From Saccharomycopsis malanga (Eukaryota > Ascomycota > Saccharomycetes > Ascoideales > Saccharomycopsidaceae): a stretch of DNA of 64,000 bases. Shown piece by piece: positions 63,641 through 64,000 of this stretch. The stretch covers positions 2,046,001 to 2,110,000 of the forward strand of contig CP025323.1 of assembly GCA_004014935.1 (NCBI GenBank). Direction: 5' to 3'. Position 1 is the first letter of the stretch; every line of letters starts with the position of its first letter. The position numbers were made by a program, and so were the translations under genes. Below the pieces are notes generated by a model that ran no database searches, was not told where the DNA came from, and saw nothing but the letters and a program-made list of their open reading frames with translations.

Positions 63641-64000
63641 CGGTGAAAAGACACTTAGTTAGTCTGGTAAACCATCTTCGTTTGCAAGTAACAGTATATA
63701 GTTTCTATTTTTTACGAAATTTAATTTCTCGATAACTAGATAATAACCAAGATAATTCTTATTCCACGAATAAAAAACTTCAAATAAAATATTTATGGTT
63801 GTTTTTTATGAGAATAAAAATAGTGAACTAAAGTGCAAATATATGTATAAGTATAGAATGTTTGTCACCAACTATGTATAGCGGCTTTTGTAGAAAGATG
63901 TTCAAACCTACTGCAAAAGCTTTGGAAAAGCAGCATATTATTGGGGAGCTAAACTTTAAAGCTCATTTGCATGCCTGCCAACGGAGTGTATATTATTATA

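Larger units (their letters stand above)
62597..64000. other. Right end of window
   Basis: AT-rich region with a family D candidate (63285-63360), a Reb1-type site (63362-63369) and family C copy C4. No gene seen. Confidence 0.45.

Overview
This window is nuclear DNA of an ascomycete yeast, most likely of the CUG-Ser clade (Serinales). All recognisable genes are budding-yeast orthologues. Leucine is written mostly with TTG. At two sites an in-frame CTG falls where, from memory, S. cerevisiae has serine: MKT1 at 21392-21394 (PY-CTG-SW against PYSSW) and MUP1 at 18236-18238. Introns are few, short and near the 5' end, with GTAAGT donors and mostly a branch point close to the acceptor. Coding sequence fills only about half of the window, which is sparse for a yeast, because the gaps are loaded with dispersed repeats.

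Layout, left to right: UBX5 (+), PAC2 (+) and a possible spliced microprotein whose intron holds a 36-bp poly-C run; BNA2 (-) and KSP1 (+) diverging; a repeat-rich gap; LYS1 (-) and MUP1 (-); MKT1 (+, spliced); YML6 (-, spliced); a FHA-kinase of the CHK2/DUN1/MEK1 group (+); TOA2 (-, spliced); TMA17 (-); a tiny a-factor-like lipopeptide pheromone reading frame with an internal stop (-); a 2.8-kb repeat cluster; MSS2 (+); TRM3 (+); SKT5/CHS4 (-); CYK3 (-); ATG2 (+); and two neighbouring paralogous GPI-anchored wall proteins (+). No operon-like organisation is expected or seen. SKT5 and CYK3 both act at the septum and are neighbours, but nothing in the sequence links their control.

The unexpected content is in the gaps. 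There is a tRNA-derived SINE-like family of about 300 bp (family B), with a cloverleaf-like head, a conserved tail and a terminal (ATT)n tract. One copy (44701-45308) carries a second copy inside it in reverse; each is flanked by its own target-site duplication, the inner one is 5'-truncated, and both end in ATT repeats. These are hallmarks of LINE-type target-primed reverse transcription. A second tRNA-headed family of about 1.1 kb (family A) has five copies, three joined directly to a family B tail. A third, LTR-like family (C) has four copies, all on the same strand. A fourth, weaker tRNA-like family (D) has four candidates. I see no reverse transcriptase or other transposon protein here, so any mobilising machinery must lie elsewhere.

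The other notable item is the a-factor-like frame at 32099-32221. It resembles S. cerevisiae MFA1 in its N-terminal half, in a KDN-IYVV segment and in a CVIV CaaX box, and has its own TATA box, but is interrupted by one in-frame TAA.
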